Under the pieces are notes generated by a model. That model worked only from the letters and a program-made list of their open reading frames with translations. It ran no database searches and was not told where the DNA came from. A program made the position numbers and the translations under genes. Shown one piece after another: positions 63,727 through 64,000 of a stretch of DNA of 64,000 bases. The stretch comes from Cymbidium sinense (lineage: Eukaryota; Streptophyta; Magnoliopsida; Asparagales; Orchidaceae), in the NCBI GenBank assembly GCA_021442155.1, contig CM038225.1, forward strand, positions 83,402,925 to 83,466,924. Reading direction: 5' to 3'. Each line of letters begins with the position of its first letter. Within the stretch, counting starts at the first letter, position 1.

Positions 63727-64000
63727 AATCTTATTTAAAAGAAATTATCATCAATGAAAATTCCATTTCAAATTAAGTCCCTTCAAATTGAAAGCATTTT
63801 AATCTACGATTCTGCATGACGTATTTATGATAGGTGTAAGAGAACCCAAATAGCATCTTATCCTTCATTAGCAAACACAAACAAAACCAAACAAACACAT
63901 ATCCTTTATTTTGGGCTACTTTGAGTCATGATAATGTCTCAGTAGCCCTCACTCAGTAGCTGCTCTAGGTTGGGTTTGATTCACTACTTGGCTAATGTGT
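63727..64000 (+). other. E3 3' UTR, first part
   Basis: Reverse-complement match to 59260-59560 of E2: the 'aattatcatcaatgaaa' stretch after the stop, then CCTTATC, an AAACAAACACA run, and CAGTAGC words. The LTR, if present, lies beyond the window. Confidence 0.75.

Overview
The window is plant nuclear DNA, almost entirely made of decayed and nested LTR retrotransposons. The plant assignment rests on Ty3/gypsy polyprotein remnants of the Tat (Ogre/Retand-like) type. These show a primer-binding site resembling tRNA-Arg, gag with a degenerate zinc knuckle, a protease with DLGA, a reverse transcriptase with YIDD, a second (archaeal-type) RNase H and an integrase, plus very long LTRs. The DNA is strongly AT-rich and has AT, AG and AC microsatellites. 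I cannot name the species. I see no intact host gene, no rRNA or tRNA gene and no CRISPR array.

Layout. Positions 1-4312 are not LTR sequence: a possible first exon and intron of a minus-strand gene leaving the window on the left, an (AT)n tract, a 238-bp tandem duplication, and a possible degraded DNA transposon. From 4313 to the right end nearly everything belongs to one retrotransposon family whose LTR begins TGTTGACCTCAC and is about 7.9 kb long. S1 (4313-11828, +) is a nearly full LTR lacking its 3' tip and carrying a 740-bp internal duplication. S2 (11829-13545, +) is a 5' LTR fragment. R1 (13626-16041, -) is the 3' third of a reversed LTR, cut by E1.

E1 (16042-57032, -) is the main element. 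It has a 5' LTR at 49147-57032, PBS at 49118-49135, a leader with 13 hairpin repeats, gag (about 47424-43331), protease, RT, RNase H, integrase ending at 33999, a repetitive 3' UTR and a 3' LTR (31530 down to 16042). Two later LTR insertions interrupt it: S3 (21558-29486, +, full-length solo LTR) in the 3' LTR, and S4 (36049-about 41280, +, truncated) in pol. Without S3 and S4, E1 would be about 27.8 kb. E1's 5' LTR also serves as the 3' LTR of a second minus-strand copy, E2 (57033-60540, integrase end plus 3' UTR), so the array is LTR-internal-LTR-internal. A third copy, E3 (60845-64000, +), lies head-to-head with E2.

All coding regions are pseudogenes with many stops and frameshifts. What remains most informative is non-coding: a TATA box conserved in five LTR copies about 1.5 kb from the LTR 3' end (implying a U3 of about 6.4 kb), about 155-bp degenerate repeats in the 5' part of the LTR, a triplicated about 250-bp block specific to the E1 LTRs, an array of hairpins with compensating base changes in the 5' leader, and a second array of mini-hairpins in the 3' UTR.
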